This document shows positions 1 through 9,191 of a stretch of 47,949 bases of DNA, piece by piece (positions within the stretch are counted from its first letter, which is position 1; each line of letters starts with the position of its first letter). The notes under the pieces were generated by a model. The model saw nothing but the letters and a program-made list of their open reading frames with translations. It ran no database searches and was not told where the DNA came from. The translations under genes were made by a program, and so were the position numbers. Location: assembly GCA_026996895.1 (NCBI GenBank), contig JALWJX010000004.1, positions 6,693 through 54,641 of the forward strand, written 5' to 3'. This stretch comes from Candidatus Kapaibacterium sp. (GTDB lineage: Bacteria; Bacteroidota; Ignavibacteria; Kapaibacteriales; WFXC01).

Positions 1-685
1 CTCGAAGCCCGGGATGCATCGCCTCAATTGCCTGAAGCAACTGGAAAAATTTACGATTGTGTGGATCTCGATAATCCCCAAGATTGATCCCGGTCAACAC
101 CACTTCCGGGTAACCTGCCTGCTCCAGTGCCTCAATGTGCTGCAACACTTCCTCTATTGCCATTCCCCGGCTTTTGCCCCGCGCTTTCGGGATCGTGCAG
201 TAACTGCACTTGTAATCGCAGCCATCCTGCACCTTCAAAAATGCCCGCGTTCGACTATCCTCCGGCGCCGTCGCTGCCTGATAGAAACCGTCGGGATCGG
301 AGACAAACAGATGTGTCGTACAATCCTCCGGATGCGAGGATAAGAATGAAGCAATCTGTCCTTTTGCAGCGTTGCCGAACACCGCAATAACACCGGGCTG
401 CTCTGCTAATTCTTCAGGACGGAGTTGTGCATAACAGCCGGTCACCACAATCTTTGCTGACGGGAATAATCGGTGCACCCGGCGAATCGCTTTGCGCGCA
501 TCTTTTTCCGCCTGTGAGGTGACAGCACACGTGTTGATGATGACGTAATCGGGAATCTGGTCCGAGGCAGCGACCGCAAACCCTGCTTCCTCCAGTTGAT
601 GTCGGATGGCAGAGGTTTCAGCGTAGTTCAACTTGCAGCCAAAGCTGATCAATTGTACCGTCCCGCTACTTGTAGCCCTTTTCAT
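1..685 (-). CDS. mtaB: tRNA t6A37 methylthiotransferase MtaB (3' end cut off by window edge)
   Basis: Radical-SAM methylthiotransferase that converts t6A37 to ms2t6A37 in tRNAs reading ANN codons; cytoplasmic. About 228 N-terminal residues are present, read from an ATG whose A is at 685. The UPF0004 cysteines lie in SFGCKLNYAE, NTCAVT and VTGCYAQ. The radical-SAM cluster motif CDYKCSYC gives C156, C160 and C163 (CxxxCxxC), followed by IPKARGKSRG and VVLTGINLGDY. The SFGCKLNYAE signature fits MtaB better than MiaB or RimO. The C-terminal part, including any TRAM domain, lies outside the window. The 65-bp gap to the divergent thioesterase gene must hold both promoters. The sequence just upstream of the ATG reads GTTTGCAAATTT, so the mRNA leader may be very short. 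Confidence 0.93.
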   Translation of the reverse strand, partial: MKRATSSGTVQLISFGCKLNYAETSAIRHQLEEAGFAVAASDQIPDYVIINTCAVTSQAEKDARKAIRRVHRLFPSAKIVVTGCYAQLRPEELAEQPGVIAVFGNAAKGQIASFLSSHPEDCTTHLFVSDPDGFYQAATAPEDSRTRAFLKVQDGCDYKCSYCTIPKARGKSRGMAIEEVLQHIEALEQAGYPEVVLTGINLGDYRDPHNRKFFQLLQAIEAMHPGLR

Positions 686-750
686 AAATTTGCAAACTTT
701 CTTTTTCACCCAATCGCACGGATAAACGAACACAAAATGTGGTGTAGTCT

Positions 751-1185
751 ATGAAACCGGAAGTTGCACATTCCCGTGCTACCGTTACGGTGCGGGTCAC
801 AGAGGAAATGACAGCGGTACTGGATGGACGCCTGATCCACCCGGTCTACTCCACGTACTGGCTGGCGTATCATAGCGAAGTTGCTGCCCGGCGCGCAATT
901 GAAAAATTCTTCGATCCGGGCGAGAATGCTGTCGGAGGTGAGCTGTATCTGAAGCATCTGGCAATGGCAGCCGTCGGAGATCAGGTAACGATCACCGCCA
1001 CGGTCACCGAAGTCCGGCTGCCAGTCATCAAATGCCGCATCGAAGCGGTGTCCCGATCCCGGAAAATTGCCGAAGGATTCCAGACACAGATCGTGTTGCC
1101 ACAGGAACGGATCGACCAGCTCATTCGGGAAGCACAGCACCTGGCAGCACACCCGCCAGCGGGAGTTCCAAAAGCATCGGAGTAA
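751..1185 (+). CDS. FlK-like hotdog-fold acyl-CoA thioesterase
   Basis: A 144-aa single-domain protein resembling the fluoroacetyl-CoA thioesterase (FlK) family of hotdog thioesterases, which hydrolyse short acyl-CoAs in the cytoplasm. Visible core features are HPVYSTYWLAYHSEVAA, ENAVGG, LKHLAMAAVGD and VTITATVTEV. The FlK triad Thr42/Glu50/His76 has candidate equivalents T35, E43 and H69 with exactly the same spacings (8 and 26 residues), which supports catalytic competence. The substrate cannot be told from sequence: most family members outside fluoroacetate producers are housekeeping thioesterases of unknown substrate. It is divergent from mtaB and followed by a repeat cluster, so it is probably monocistronic. 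An overlapping minus-strand frame (706-1269) is an antisense shadow. Confidence 0.8.
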   Translation: MKPEVAHSRATVTVRVTEEMTAVLDGRLIHPVYSTYWLAYHSEVAARRAIEKFFDPGENAVGGELYLKHLAMAAVGDQVTITATVTEVRLPVIKCRIEAVSRSRKIAEGFQTQIVLPQERIDQLIREAQHLAAHPPAGVPKASE

Positions 1186-1206
1186 AAAAGAATTTCCTTG
1201 TAAACG

Positions 1207-1870
1207 CTCCATTGCCCGGCTAAAGTCGGCGCTTCCAGTCGGAGCGCACACTTTAGTGTGCAGAAACATGCCGGCGGAAGTCGGCGCTTCCAGTTAGGGC
1301 ACACGCAGTTTGCTGGGAGCGTACACTTCAGTGTGCATTTTGCCGGCTAAAGCCGGCGCTCCCAGTGTCGGCGCTCCCGTGTTCGCTGGGAGCTACCCCT
1401 CAATAGGCATTGCCCTCACCCTGACCCTCTTCCAGCGGGAAAGGGAATTTTTGCATCTGCAGGCACAATCCGACTGGTTGTCCATCCCGTAGGAGCGACC
1501 CAGTTGGTCGTCATCACCCGCACCCGTAGGGGCGACCGGCCGGTCGCCCCTACACATTTACGCCAGTGCATCCTTTATCATTTGCCGGCTAAAGTCGGCG
1601 CTTCCAGTGTGCATTTTGCCGGCTAAAGTCGGCGCTTCCGGTGGCGATGTTCATACCTATGCCACATCCCACCTGTAGGGACGACCCGGCTGGTCGCCCG
1701 CCGAACGAAGGATCGCTTCGCCCCTACACGCCGTTTTAACCTTTGCCGGCGGAAGTCGGCGCTCCCAGCATTCGCCCTTACAGTTTACTGGAAATGCGTG
1801 CTTCAGTGGAACTTCATCGTTGGTAGAACAACCCTCCGGGTTGTCCGGGCAAGCCAGCGGGTTGCTTTGA
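1207..1870. repeat. Cluster of palindromic intergenic repeats
   Basis: The gap 1186-1935 has no gene. It is a mosaic of short modules that also recur in other gaps. Six copies of a GCCGGCTAAAGTCGGCGC-type palindrome followed by CTTCCAG or CTCCCAG start near 1214, 1267, 1340, 1582, 1616 and 1743. CACTTCAGTGTGC-type mini-hairpins occur near 1248 and 1322. A perfect 28-nt palindrome occupies 1526-1553 (core GACCGGCCGGTC), with a degenerate relative at about 1674-1729. A CCCTCACCCTGACCCTCTTC module sits near 1411. At about 1785-1870 a module containing ACAACCCTCCGGGTTGTCC overlaps the upstream extension of the next reading frame, one reason for the shorter start chosen there. Confidence 0.85.
1526..1553. 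repeat. Perfect 28-nt palindrome of the GTAGGGGCGACC family
   Basis: The left half GTAGGGGCGACCGG is followed directly by its exact reverse complement, with no loop. Imperfect relatives lie at about 1674-1729 and 27262-27312. It belongs to the intergenic repeat cluster. It has no T-tract, so it is not a typical intrinsic terminator. Confidence 0.85.
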
Positions 1871-1935
1871 TCTGCATCCTTTACCGCAAAGAGTGGATAC
1901 AAACCCGGAGTTATTCGTCAACACGGGCATTGTGG

Positions 1936-3867
1936 ATGAAAAGAGAGCAGAGGATGCGAAGTGGCTTACTGGTCGGAATAGCGATATTGCTGGGAATACT
2001 GCTTGGAAACTCTGGCTGCTGGATACAGGAAGATCCGGCGCTGCTCCAACCATTGCAAGCAGACACAGCATTTGTCCGGGTGCTGAATTTAGCCGCCGAT
2101 CGCCAGGTACGGAGTGTCGCCATTGGCAATCTGCTCACAATTGCCGACGTTGGCTATGCGCAACTTTCACCGCTCCGGGCAATACCGGCTGATTCTCTGA
2201 TCGTAAGCATCCACCGATCGGATACGGATACCACCTGGCAAGACTCGGTCGTGTTGCGGAAAGGGACGTACACAACCTTCGTCGTTCTCCAGATAGAGCA
2301 AGGCGGCAAAGTACGGGATACAGTCGTACCGCTGGTTGCGCTCCCCACACCTTCAGAGGTAACGGTTTCTAAGGTTGGTATTCGCCTGCTGAACGCTATT
2401 CCCGATTCCGCTCTGTATGGCATTGCAGTTGGATGTCCTTCTGCACATCCAACTTTCGGCTTTGTCCCCTATGCCCGAATTTCCAATTTTGTGGAGCGTC
2501 CGCCCGGCGATCTTGTGCTGAGCGTCCTGCGCCGACATCAGCAGCAGGATTCCGTTTTGCAATTTGTCCGCATCACCACCACCGCACCGTTTAGTTTTAC
2601 TCTTATCCTCTTCCGGGATGTACAGGGACAGTGGCAGTTAGGAGTTCTGAACGAGCAGCAGTCTGCTGCGGCGTGGCAGTTTGCAGAGCCCACAACAGAG
2701 CTTACAGCAACGCTCACCATTGCCAATTTAACAACAGATCCGATCGCTGTCCAGTTGAACGAAACGCCCATCGCCTCTGCCGTAGCACCGTGGCAGCGAT
2801 CATTGCCCGCATCGATCGAAGCCTGTCGAAGTGTGGAGCAGGACACTCTGATCGTTACCACTGGTTCGGGCGTGTGGAAAATCCCGGCACAATTTGAAGT
2901 GCAGAAAGAGTATGTGCTGGTTGCAACACCGGATACCGGCGGCATCCGATTGCTCCTGCACGGCTATCCTCTATCCTCACCGGCTGGGCAGGCGGTGATT
3001 CAGTTGTACAATGCAACATCCGATGCTTCCCTGCTTGCCGCTTCTGGCACCCGACAGCTTGCCGACGGGCGACTGACAGGCGGCGAGGTATTGGCAGACA
3101 ACTGGCATACTGGCACTGTATCATCACCCGTCTCTGTGTCTCCCGGTGTTTTTCCCCTTGCCTTCTTTCATCCGGATTCTGCAAACCGTTTTGTCCAGGG
3201 CGTCATCGCCACCCTCCAGCAGCGTTCCTATCTGGGTGTCGTTCTGCATCGCAATGCACAGCTCCAGATGGTGCTGTTGCCGCAGGGGCAGGAGCAAACT
3301 GAGCTCACTCCATTGCCCACCGGTCGATTTCTCCGGGTTGTCAATTTGCAAAACCAGCCCATCGCGCTGTCCGCAGCACCGGTGTTTACCCAGCTCACAA
3401 TGACAGCAGAAAGCGAACTCTCCACTGTGTTGCCACTGGATGCAGGAACAGTGGAAGTTGATCAACGTCCTGTTACATTTCAGGGAACACCGGAGCAGCG
3501 AGCGGCGGTGTTGATTGCTCCCGTCAACGACTCCTCCTTCGTCACCGCACTTTTCTACCAGCTACCGAAAAGCGTAGAGCATCCAGCAATCCGTCTGTTT
3601 CACTTAGCAGACGGCATTGCTGAAGTCAATGTGTCGCTCGATTCCCTGCACGGCGATCTCCTGCTGACAGCACTTCCCTTTGGCGAACACAGCGAATTCA
3701 TCCAGCTACCGCGAGAGCGGCGAACCACTCTGGTATTCTGGCATCCCGAAACGGAAGAGCGTTACACCCGGCTGGAAAATCTCTTTGCGCTTCGCGGGCG
3801 TGCCTACACGGTTATCCTCTATCGTTCTCCCCGAGGATACCGTACCTTCTTACTCCAGGAGTTCTAA
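1936..3867 (+). CDS. Exported lipoprotein with DUF4397-like repeats
   Basis: A 643-aa protein starting MKREQRMRSGLLVG; the ATG at 1954 is an alternative start. A hydrophobic segment ends in NSGC, an imperfect lipobox, so anchoring by a lipid at the envelope is likely but not certain. The rest is beta-rich and resembles several DUF4397-type units of roughly 110-130 residues, beginning near FVRVLNLA, VGIRLLNAIP, AVIQLYNATS, RFLRVVNL and AIRLFHLAD. DUF4397 domains are extracytoplasmic and have no known enzymatic role. The frame is open back to 1798, but that extension lies in a repeat module and carries no signal peptide, so it was left out. No sorting domain is present at the C-terminus (RTFLLQEF), in contrast to the secreted proteins downstream. 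Confidence 0.72.
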   Translation: MKREQRMRSGLLVGIAILLGILLGNSGCWIQEDPALLQPLQADTAFVRVLNLAADRQVRSVAIGNLLTIADVGYAQLSPLRAIPADSLIVSIHRSDTDTTWQDSVVLRKGTYTTFVVLQIEQGGKVRDTVVPLVALPTPSEVTVSKVGIRLLNAIPDSALYGIAVGCPSAHPTFGFVPYARISNFVERPPGDLVLSVLRRHQQQDSVLQFVRITTTAPFSFTLILFRDVQGQWQLGVLNEQQSAAAWQFAEPTTELTATLTIANLTTDPIAVQLNETPIASAVAPWQRSLPASIEACRSVEQDTLIVTTGSGVWKIPAQFEVQKEYVLVATPDTGGIRLLLHGYPLSSPAGQAVIQLYNATSDASLLAASGTRQLADGRLTGGEVLADNWHTGTVSSPVSVSPGVFPLAFFHPDSANRFVQGVIATLQQRSYLGVVLHRNAQLQMVLLPQGQEQTELTPLPTGRFLRVVNLQNQPIALSAAPVFTQLTMTAESELSTVLPLDAGTVEVDQRPVTFQGTPEQRAAVLIAPVNDSSFVTALFYQLPKSVEHPAIRLFHLADGIAEVNVSLDSLHGDLLLTALPFGEHSEFIQLPRERRTTLVFWHPETEERYTRLENLFALRGRAYTVILYRSPRGYRTFLLQEF

Positions 3868-4400
3868 GACCGACAGGATGCGCTGATGCCGGGCAAAAAC
3901 CCCTACCAATTGGCAAAGCAATGGAGCACATTCAAAAGACGCGCCACCCATCATCAATGTGCAAAATCGCAATTTTTGCTCCACCCACCTGCTGACACCA
4001 TACACCGCCCGCTGTCCAGCAGCCACACACCCGTGCTGTATCTCCGACAGTTTCCCCCAAGCAGTGCCTATCCCGGCGCCGACTCCCCTACACCAGCATA
4101 CAGGGAACAGCAGTGCCAATACGGCGCAGCGTTTCCGCTTATCCGGTTCACACTTCGCCGGTGCAAAGCAACCAGCAGCAATGGAAATGGACCATCTCAA
4201 TTGCAGATTCCCCCTCGTGTTTGCCGCAACAGTGCAGTTCCCACGGCAGCCTCTCTACAAAAAATTTTCAAAAATTCCTGAAATTTTCAAAACCCCTTTG
4301 GTGACATTTTGAGCGGACGAAAATCCCGCTGCCACTGAGCATCCCCCGATTCTGTAGGCACAGCCGCTCCACTTCTTCTGCCGCAAGCGACGAGTATCCA
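3868..4400. other. Gene-poor gap
   Basis: No convincing gene is seen between the lipoprotein gene ending at 3867 and the promoter element near 4409. A minus-strand frame at 3850-4200 (116 aa, Cys/Trp-rich) overlaps the upstream stop region and has no recognisable domain. A GGTGACATTTTGAGCGG fragment near 4299-4315 resembles the start of the promoter element further down, possibly a decayed extra copy. Confidence 0.5.
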
Positions 4401-4408
4401 GCATTCTC

Positions 4409-4470
4409 CAGTGACATTTTGGAAAAAATGCTTTTGCATTCGGGCAACGAGTAGCTTAAATTTGCAGTAA
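4409..4470 (+). promoter_or_regulatory. Bacteroidota-type promoter inside a repeated element (copy A)
   Basis: TTTG at 4433-4436 and TAAATTTG at 4457-4464 are separated by exactly 20 nt, a perfect match to the Bacteroidota -33/-7 consensus. The flanking sequence (GTGACATTTTGG upstream, GGGCAACGAGTAGC in the spacer) is shared with copies at 11461-11520 and 24315-24370. The start codon of the glycine-rich lipoprotein gene is about 70 nt downstream. Confidence 0.75.
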
Positions 4471-4535
4471 GTTGAATTCAGCAATAAGGAGAGACTGTTG
4501 TTCAGTTAAGATGTTCAACCAAAAGGAGCTGAGCA

Positions 4536-6182
4536 ATGAGAAAATTTATCACAGCAGGAGCGATCTTCTTGAGCTTTCTTCTGATCTGGATAGTATTCGG
4601 CTGTCAGGAGAAACCCTCGACATTACTCACTGAACCTGACGGGACAATCACGCGCTCTGGTGGGCAGCAGGAAGGGGCTGAAATCCGGAAAAGCAAGGAA
4701 TTTCCCGACCGCATTATTACGGAAACAGTTCAGGCAGCAGAAGTGTACCGGGCGGGAAACTTAACGATAGCGGAAGGGGCAATGGTAACGGCTACAGGTC
4801 CCCTGACCATTTACTGTACGGGGAAACTGACCCTGAACGGTCGGATCCGTAGTGGCGGAGACTTAGTGCTCATCGTACCGGGAGGTCTGGAATGTGGACC
4901 AGAGGCGATGGTGGAGCCGGGAGGAAATTTCATCCTGGTAAGTTCTCCCGAATTGGTACCAACGCCGGAGCAGTTGGAAATGGACATCCAGCAAATAGAG
5001 CACTATGGTCCGGGAATTGGCGTGGGGAAAAGCCCGTTTGGAGACTCCCGCCGAAATCCTGTAATGAGTACTCCTATTAAGGCACACAAAGTTTTTGTTT
5101 TTCCACCACCTGTCTGGCTACCCCCTATTAAGTTTCGTAAAGACAGCAGTGGGCGGAGCATATGGGTATATATCTGGGGCCAGCTCAATGTTGGCAGTCG
5201 AGCAAGAAAATCAACGACTTATGATCTCCCTCACGGCAAACGTGGAAAAGATAAAAGTAAATGCAATGCTATTGGAGGTAGAGGGGGAAGAGGTGGATCT
5301 GTAGTTCTCCGCGCCACCAACCGCATTGAGTTTTACGGTGATGTAATCTTCAATCTGGGATCTGGAGGTCCCGGAGGAAATGCAACTGCTGTTGACTGCT
5401 GTCCTGCGCGAGCAAGGGGTGGCAAAGGAGGGAAACCTGGCTTATTCAGAGTCGAAGTTGATTTCTTTGGCTTAAACCAAGCAATTGTCGTCCACGACAA
5501 CTTAAGATTCAATCTTGGCAATGGAGGCAAGGGAGGAAATGCCCACGCAGAGGCATTGGACGGTAAGGCAGGATGTCCTGGGGAGAACGGATGTAATGCC
5601 ACGGCTATTGGCGGTAATGGTGGATCCGTCAATTGGCAAGTAAGGTACTGGGGAAATATCATTGGGCTCGACAAAATCACCATAGGTGTGAATGCAGTTG
5701 GGGGACAGGGAGGAAATGCTAGAGCGTTCGGCGGTGACGGCGGAAAGGGGAAAGATGACAATTGTAGTTCCGGTCCCTGCCACGGTGGCAACGGCGGAAA
5801 GGCTATAGCCAGAGGAGGCAATGGCGGAGATTTCGTCGTCGCCGTCCCGGCTCCTCTAAAGCGCGTTGGAAACAGTACCGGGGGGAACGGCGGAAATGCA
5901 ACCGCCTATGGTGGTGATGGTGGCGATGGTGGATGGTGTTGCCAGCCACCGTTTCAGGGTGGTGATGGTGGTAAAGGAGGAGATGCAGAAGCATATCCCG
6001 GTTTGCCTGGCAATGGCGACGCAATTGGCAATGCAGGCAATACTGATGGGCTATCAGGTGAAGGAGGAAATGGTGGATGGGGCGCACCTCCACCCAATGG
6101 TCGTCTCGGTCAGGGTGGCAATCCGGGAAACGCAGTCAATGTTCAACAGGGGCAACAGGGACTGGATGGACAGCCGTGCTGA
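4536..6182 (+). CDS. Glycine/asparagine-rich repeat lipoprotein
   Basis: A 548-aa protein with a lipoprotein signal (MRKFITAGAIFLSF, then IVFGC as lipobox), translated after AAGGAGCTGAGCA. Residues about 70-130 form a short-strand beta region (NLTIAEGAMVTATGPL, GKLTLNGRIRSGGD) like bactofilin-like or beta-helix polymers. From about residue 247 to the end the chain is dominated by GGNGGNA / GGDGGKG motifs, interrupted by Cys-containing loops (DCCPARARGG, GCPGENGC, NCSSGPC, WCCQPP) and ending GQPC. This composition suggests a polyglycine-II or beta-solenoid stalk, possibly disulfide-tied; that is inference. There is no sorting domain. A proline-rich frame on the other strand (5333-5821) is only its antisense image. 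It is not a recognised family, and it sits under promoter copy A. Confidence 0.8.
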   Translation: MRKFITAGAIFLSFLLIWIVFGCQEKPSTLLTEPDGTITRSGGQQEGAEIRKSKEFPDRIITETVQAAEVYRAGNLTIAEGAMVTATGPLTIYCTGKLTLNGRIRSGGDLVLIVPGGLECGPEAMVEPGGNFILVSSPELVPTPEQLEMDIQQIEHYGPGIGVGKSPFGDSRRNPVMSTPIKAHKVFVFPPPVWLPPIKFRKDSSGRSIWVYIWGQLNVGSRARKSTTYDLPHGKRGKDKSKCNAIGGRGGRGGSVVLRATNRIEFYGDVIFNLGSGGPGGNATAVDCCPARARGGKGGKPGLFRVEVDFFGLNQAIVVHDNLRFNLGNGGKGGNAHAEALDGKAGCPGENGCNATAIGGNGGSVNWQVRYWGNIIGLDKITIGVNAVGGQGGNARAFGGDGGKGKDDNCSSGPCHGGNGGKAIARGGNGGDFVVAVPAPLKRVGNSTGGNGGNATAYGGDGGDGGWCCQPPFQGGDGGKGGDAEAYPGLPGNGDAIGNAGNTDGLSGEGGNGGWGAPPPNGRLGQGGNPGNAVNVQQGQQGLDGQPC

Positions 6183-6380
6183 AGAAACGCTCGTGCTATC
6201 CGTGTGCGAACTTCCAATGGAAAGAGCGAAGAAACGGCAGGACTACCACCCGATGGGAAAAAGTGCTGACGACTGGTTGTCTTCGATCAGCAGCAAAATT
6301 GGCGATAACCAGAGAAATCATCCGATCACCAGCGGAAATTTGTTTATTCCTGATGTGAAACCATTCGGAAGGAGCAAGCG

Positions 6381-9191
6381 ATGAAACAGCACCTTGTCCC
6401 CAAATGGCTATTGATACTTTTGACAACAACTTCTCTCGCCGCGCAAAATCTGGATTGGCTGGGAATCCCTTCCGGATATGCTTCCAGCCGAGCTCTGGCT
6501 CTGACTCCTGACGGCAGCAAAGTGCTGGTGCAGTCACACGATACAACGCTGATGCGGGTTCTCACAACGCTGTGGGAAAGCAGTACTCAGTCACATACTC
6601 CAATTAACACTTCGTGGGTTCAGCTTCAGGGATACGATATTGCAGGAGATGGAGAAACGGTGGTAGGCATTGGTGTTCCGGAGGAAGGCGATGATCTTCA
6701 ACCTTTTCTCCGCCGCGCTGACACAATCATTACCCTTTCTGTCCCAGAAGGAACGTGGTATGCCATTGCCCGAAGCATCTCGCAAAACGGGCGCGTCATA
6801 GTCGGTAGCTGGGTAGATTCTGTCGGTATCTCTCATGCTTGCTGGTGGAATTCTATGGGAGAGTTCTCGGAACTACCTTTACCGAAAGATGGTGAAGCTG
6901 AGGCTGTAGATGTTTCAGCAAATGGTGACGAAATTCTCGGGATTCTCCGAACAGACAAAGGAGCCTTCATCGTTCTCTTATGGCGCCGGAAAGGAGATAG
7001 CTATGTTGTGGAACAACTTCCTGTTCCTGCAGACTACCTCTATGCATCTGCGCGAGCAATTTCGCCAGATGGAACGTTCGTCGTTGGGGCTGTGGCTGAC
7101 ACTTCCCTGACCCCCTTAGCGGCAGTATGGGATCTCCGGCACTCACCAGCAGAGGTGTATGTGCTTCCCCTCCCCGATGACATCAAACCCAGCGAAGCTC
7201 TCGTTGTTTCGAACACCACTGCCTCGATAGGATCTTCCGATCCCACAATCCTTGGGCGATGGATAGCTTCTTCCGGCGAAGAGAGAATATTCCGCTGGAC
7301 GGCACAAACAGGATTTGAGGATCTTTCCTACACCTATGCAGCGCTGCTACAAGATAGTTCACTACTTGGCACTCCAACTGCCATTACCCCCGACGGTAGC
7401 GTGATTGTGGGGCAGGGATACAATGGCACATCGCAGAGAATAGAGGCGTATCGGCTTAGCATCAGCAATTTCCCTCCGTCGATTCCAGCGATGCTGTCTC
7501 CCGATAGTGCTGCACAGCAAGGACCAACGCCAACCTTTGTGGTACGCGGAGAAGATCCCAACGGTGACTCCGTACGCTACGAAATAGCAGTGTGGCAGGG
7601 TACGGATGTGCGAACATATCAGACCGACTGGGTAGCCAGTGGTGAACCTGACAGCATTACTGTGCCTCGGATCGCTTCTCTCTCATCGGGACAATGGTGG
7701 TGGCGTGTGCGGGCAGAAGACAAAGCGGGCGTATGGGGATCCTGGAGTGACTCGCTGCCCTTCAGCGTCACGTCGCCGAACCGTGTTGAACCGGGACAGG
7801 GCGTTGAGATCCAGCAGGTTCATTTCTCCTTTTCTGGCATTGAGGAACCTTTTTCGGCGTGGGGACGACTCAGCGTTGATCGGGCTACCCTGACGGGAGC
7901 GGCTGATCTTTCGGGAGGATATCTCAACCTTTTCACGGATCTTGGGTGGGTGGTCCAAAACCTCTGGATTGATTCCACGGATACGGAGGTAGTGACGTAC
8001 TTTGCTCTGGCAGCCGAGGATGGGCAAAAAGTAGACACGCTGTCGGGCTACTTGATCTTTACTCCCAAGCCTGTACCAGCGTTTGGTGATGGACCGCGAT
8101 TGGCATTTCCTGTGGACCGGGTTGTCTGGAATGCAGAAGGGGCGGGGGAAGGAACGGTCTCGCATATTGGTGTCCCGCCGTCTCCGAATATGATCATCTT
8201 CGATCCATCGGGGCTTTCCTGGAAAGTTACGCAACCGAACGACACAAATGTTCAAGCAGCAAAGAATCAGTGCTTCCCAATGGCGATTGCCAACAGCTTG
8301 CAGTATCTAAAGAACCGATACGAACTCAACATTCCACATGCTCATCGGCCCGGGCTACGAGGTGACACTGTCAGTATCGTTGGATGGCTGGATAGTTTGG
8401 CTCGCCGTATCGCGCCTCGACGAGATTCAGGTTATGGGGTATGGTTCCAGCCTATGCTCCGTGGGAAGTTTGCCTATTTAGCACGGAGTGGGTTGCGGGA
8501 TGCATTGGTTCACAAGCATCAGGGAAGAGGATATGGAGACTCAACGCAAGGACAGGCGCTGCCGCCAGGAAACTTCACCAGTAGCGGCATTACCTCTTAT
8601 GATAGCGGAGCCGTGGTAAGCTGGCAATGGATTTGCGATGAAATCCGGCGAGGCGAAGACGTAGAGATCGTGTTTTCGTATGATTCGGCTGGACATCCCC
8701 GAGGCGGGCACGCTGTGCGTGTCTTCGAATGTGGTCAGACCTTAGGCATTCCGTGGATAGGATATCTCCACGATCGGGAGCAAAGCAATGATACTGCTGG
8801 ACTGGAAAAAGTTCGGGTATATGTCCTTGATACCGATGGTGACAGTATTCCCAACCTTGGTACCAATAGTCGGGAAATTCGGTTTGCACTTTCAGAATCC
8901 ATCAAAGAAACAACAGGAATGCAGCCCAGGCGCTCGGTGCCCCTGAAACTCTGGATAGAACCACTGCCAGTTGTTGAAGGTGCTCGACTCCATTACCGCT
9001 TACCGGCATCACAGCCGATCCGGATAGCCATCGTCGATCTGATGGGCCGCACTGTTGCCGCTCTTGCTGAAGGATTCCACAAAGCAGGGGACTACACGAT
9101 CAGTATCCCGGCACTACCATCGGGAATCTATATGGTAGTGGTACATCTGGAACGCGATGTTGTAACATACCCGTTCGTGGTCGCTCGATAA
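6381..9191 (+). CDS. T9SS-secreted HAF-repeat protein with C39-like cysteine-peptidase domain
   Basis: A 936-aa protein preceded by GGAAGGAGCAAGCG. It has a signal peptide (MKQHLVPKWLLILLTTTSLAAQ). Residues about 25-370 hold six degenerate HAF-type repeats (LTPDGSKVLVQS, ISQNGRVIVGSW, VSANGDEILGIL, ISPDGTFVVGAV, ITPDGSVIVGQG). An Ig/FN3-like domain follows, with PTPTF at 382-386 and WWWRVRAEDKAG. After a further beta region comes a papain-fold candidate: NQCFPMAIANSL gives Cys631 and RGGHAVRVFECG gives His777, an arrangement like C39 peptidases. The last ~80 residues are a T9SS type-A sorting domain (VDLMGRTVAAL, LPSGIYMVVV). The protein should be exported and anchored or released at the cell surface. 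Peptidase activity is inferred from two residues and fold-like context only. Confidence 0.82.
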   Translation: MKQHLVPKWLLILLTTTSLAAQNLDWLGIPSGYASSRALALTPDGSKVLVQSHDTTLMRVLTTLWESSTQSHTPINTSWVQLQGYDIAGDGETVVGIGVPEEGDDLQPFLRRADTIITLSVPEGTWYAIARSISQNGRVIVGSWVDSVGISHACWWNSMGEFSELPLPKDGEAEAVDVSANGDEILGILRTDKGAFIVLLWRRKGDSYVVEQLPVPADYLYASARAISPDGTFVVGAVADTSLTPLAAVWDLRHSPAEVYVLPLPDDIKPSEALVVSNTTASIGSSDPTILGRWIASSGEERIFRWTAQTGFEDLSYTYAALLQDSSLLGTPTAITPDGSVIVGQGYNGTSQRIEAYRLSISNFPPSIPAMLSPDSAAQQGPTPTFVVRGEDPNGDSVRYEIAVWQGTDVRTYQTDWVASGEPDSITVPRIASLSSGQWWWRVRAEDKAGVWGSWSDSLPFSVTSPNRVEPGQGVEIQQVHFSFSGIEEPFSAWGRLSVDRATLTGAADLSGGYLNLFTDLGWVVQNLWIDSTDTEVVTYFALAAEDGQKVDTLSGYLIFTPKPVPAFGDGPRLAFPVDRVVWNAEGAGEGTVSHIGVPPSPNMIIFDPSGLSWKVTQPNDTNVQAAKNQCFPMAIANSLQYLKNRYELNIPHAHRPGLRGDTVSIVGWLDSLARRIAPRRDSGYGVWFQPMLRGKFAYLARSGLRDALVHKHQGRGYGDSTQGQALPPGNFTSSGITSYDSGAVVSWQWICDEIRRGEDVEIVFSYDSAGHPRGGHAVRVFECGQTLGIPWIGYLHDREQSNDTAGLEKVRVYVLDTDGDSIPNLGTNSREIRFALSESIKETTGMQPRRSVPLKLWIEPLPVVEGARLHYRLPASQPIRIAIVDLMGRTVAALAEGFHKAGDYTISIPALPSGIYMVVVHLERDVVTYPFVVAR

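Noticed and set aside
706-1269. 187-aa minus-strand frame
   Set aside because: Antisense to the FlK-like thioesterase gene; Cys/Trp/His-rich composition without any domain.
1526-1553. 28-nt palindrome considered as an operator or terminator
   Set aside because: No T-tract follows and relatives occur in other gene-free clusters, so a repeat-family element explains it better.
3850-4200. 116-aa minus-strand frame with hydrophobic N-terminal part
   Set aside because: Cys/Trp-rich, overlaps the end of the lipoprotein gene, no ribosome-binding site and no domain.
5333-5821. Proline-rich 162-aa minus-strand frame (PPLPP repeats)
   Set aside because: It is the reverse complement of the Gly-rich repeat region; the proline pattern follows from GGN codons read backwards.
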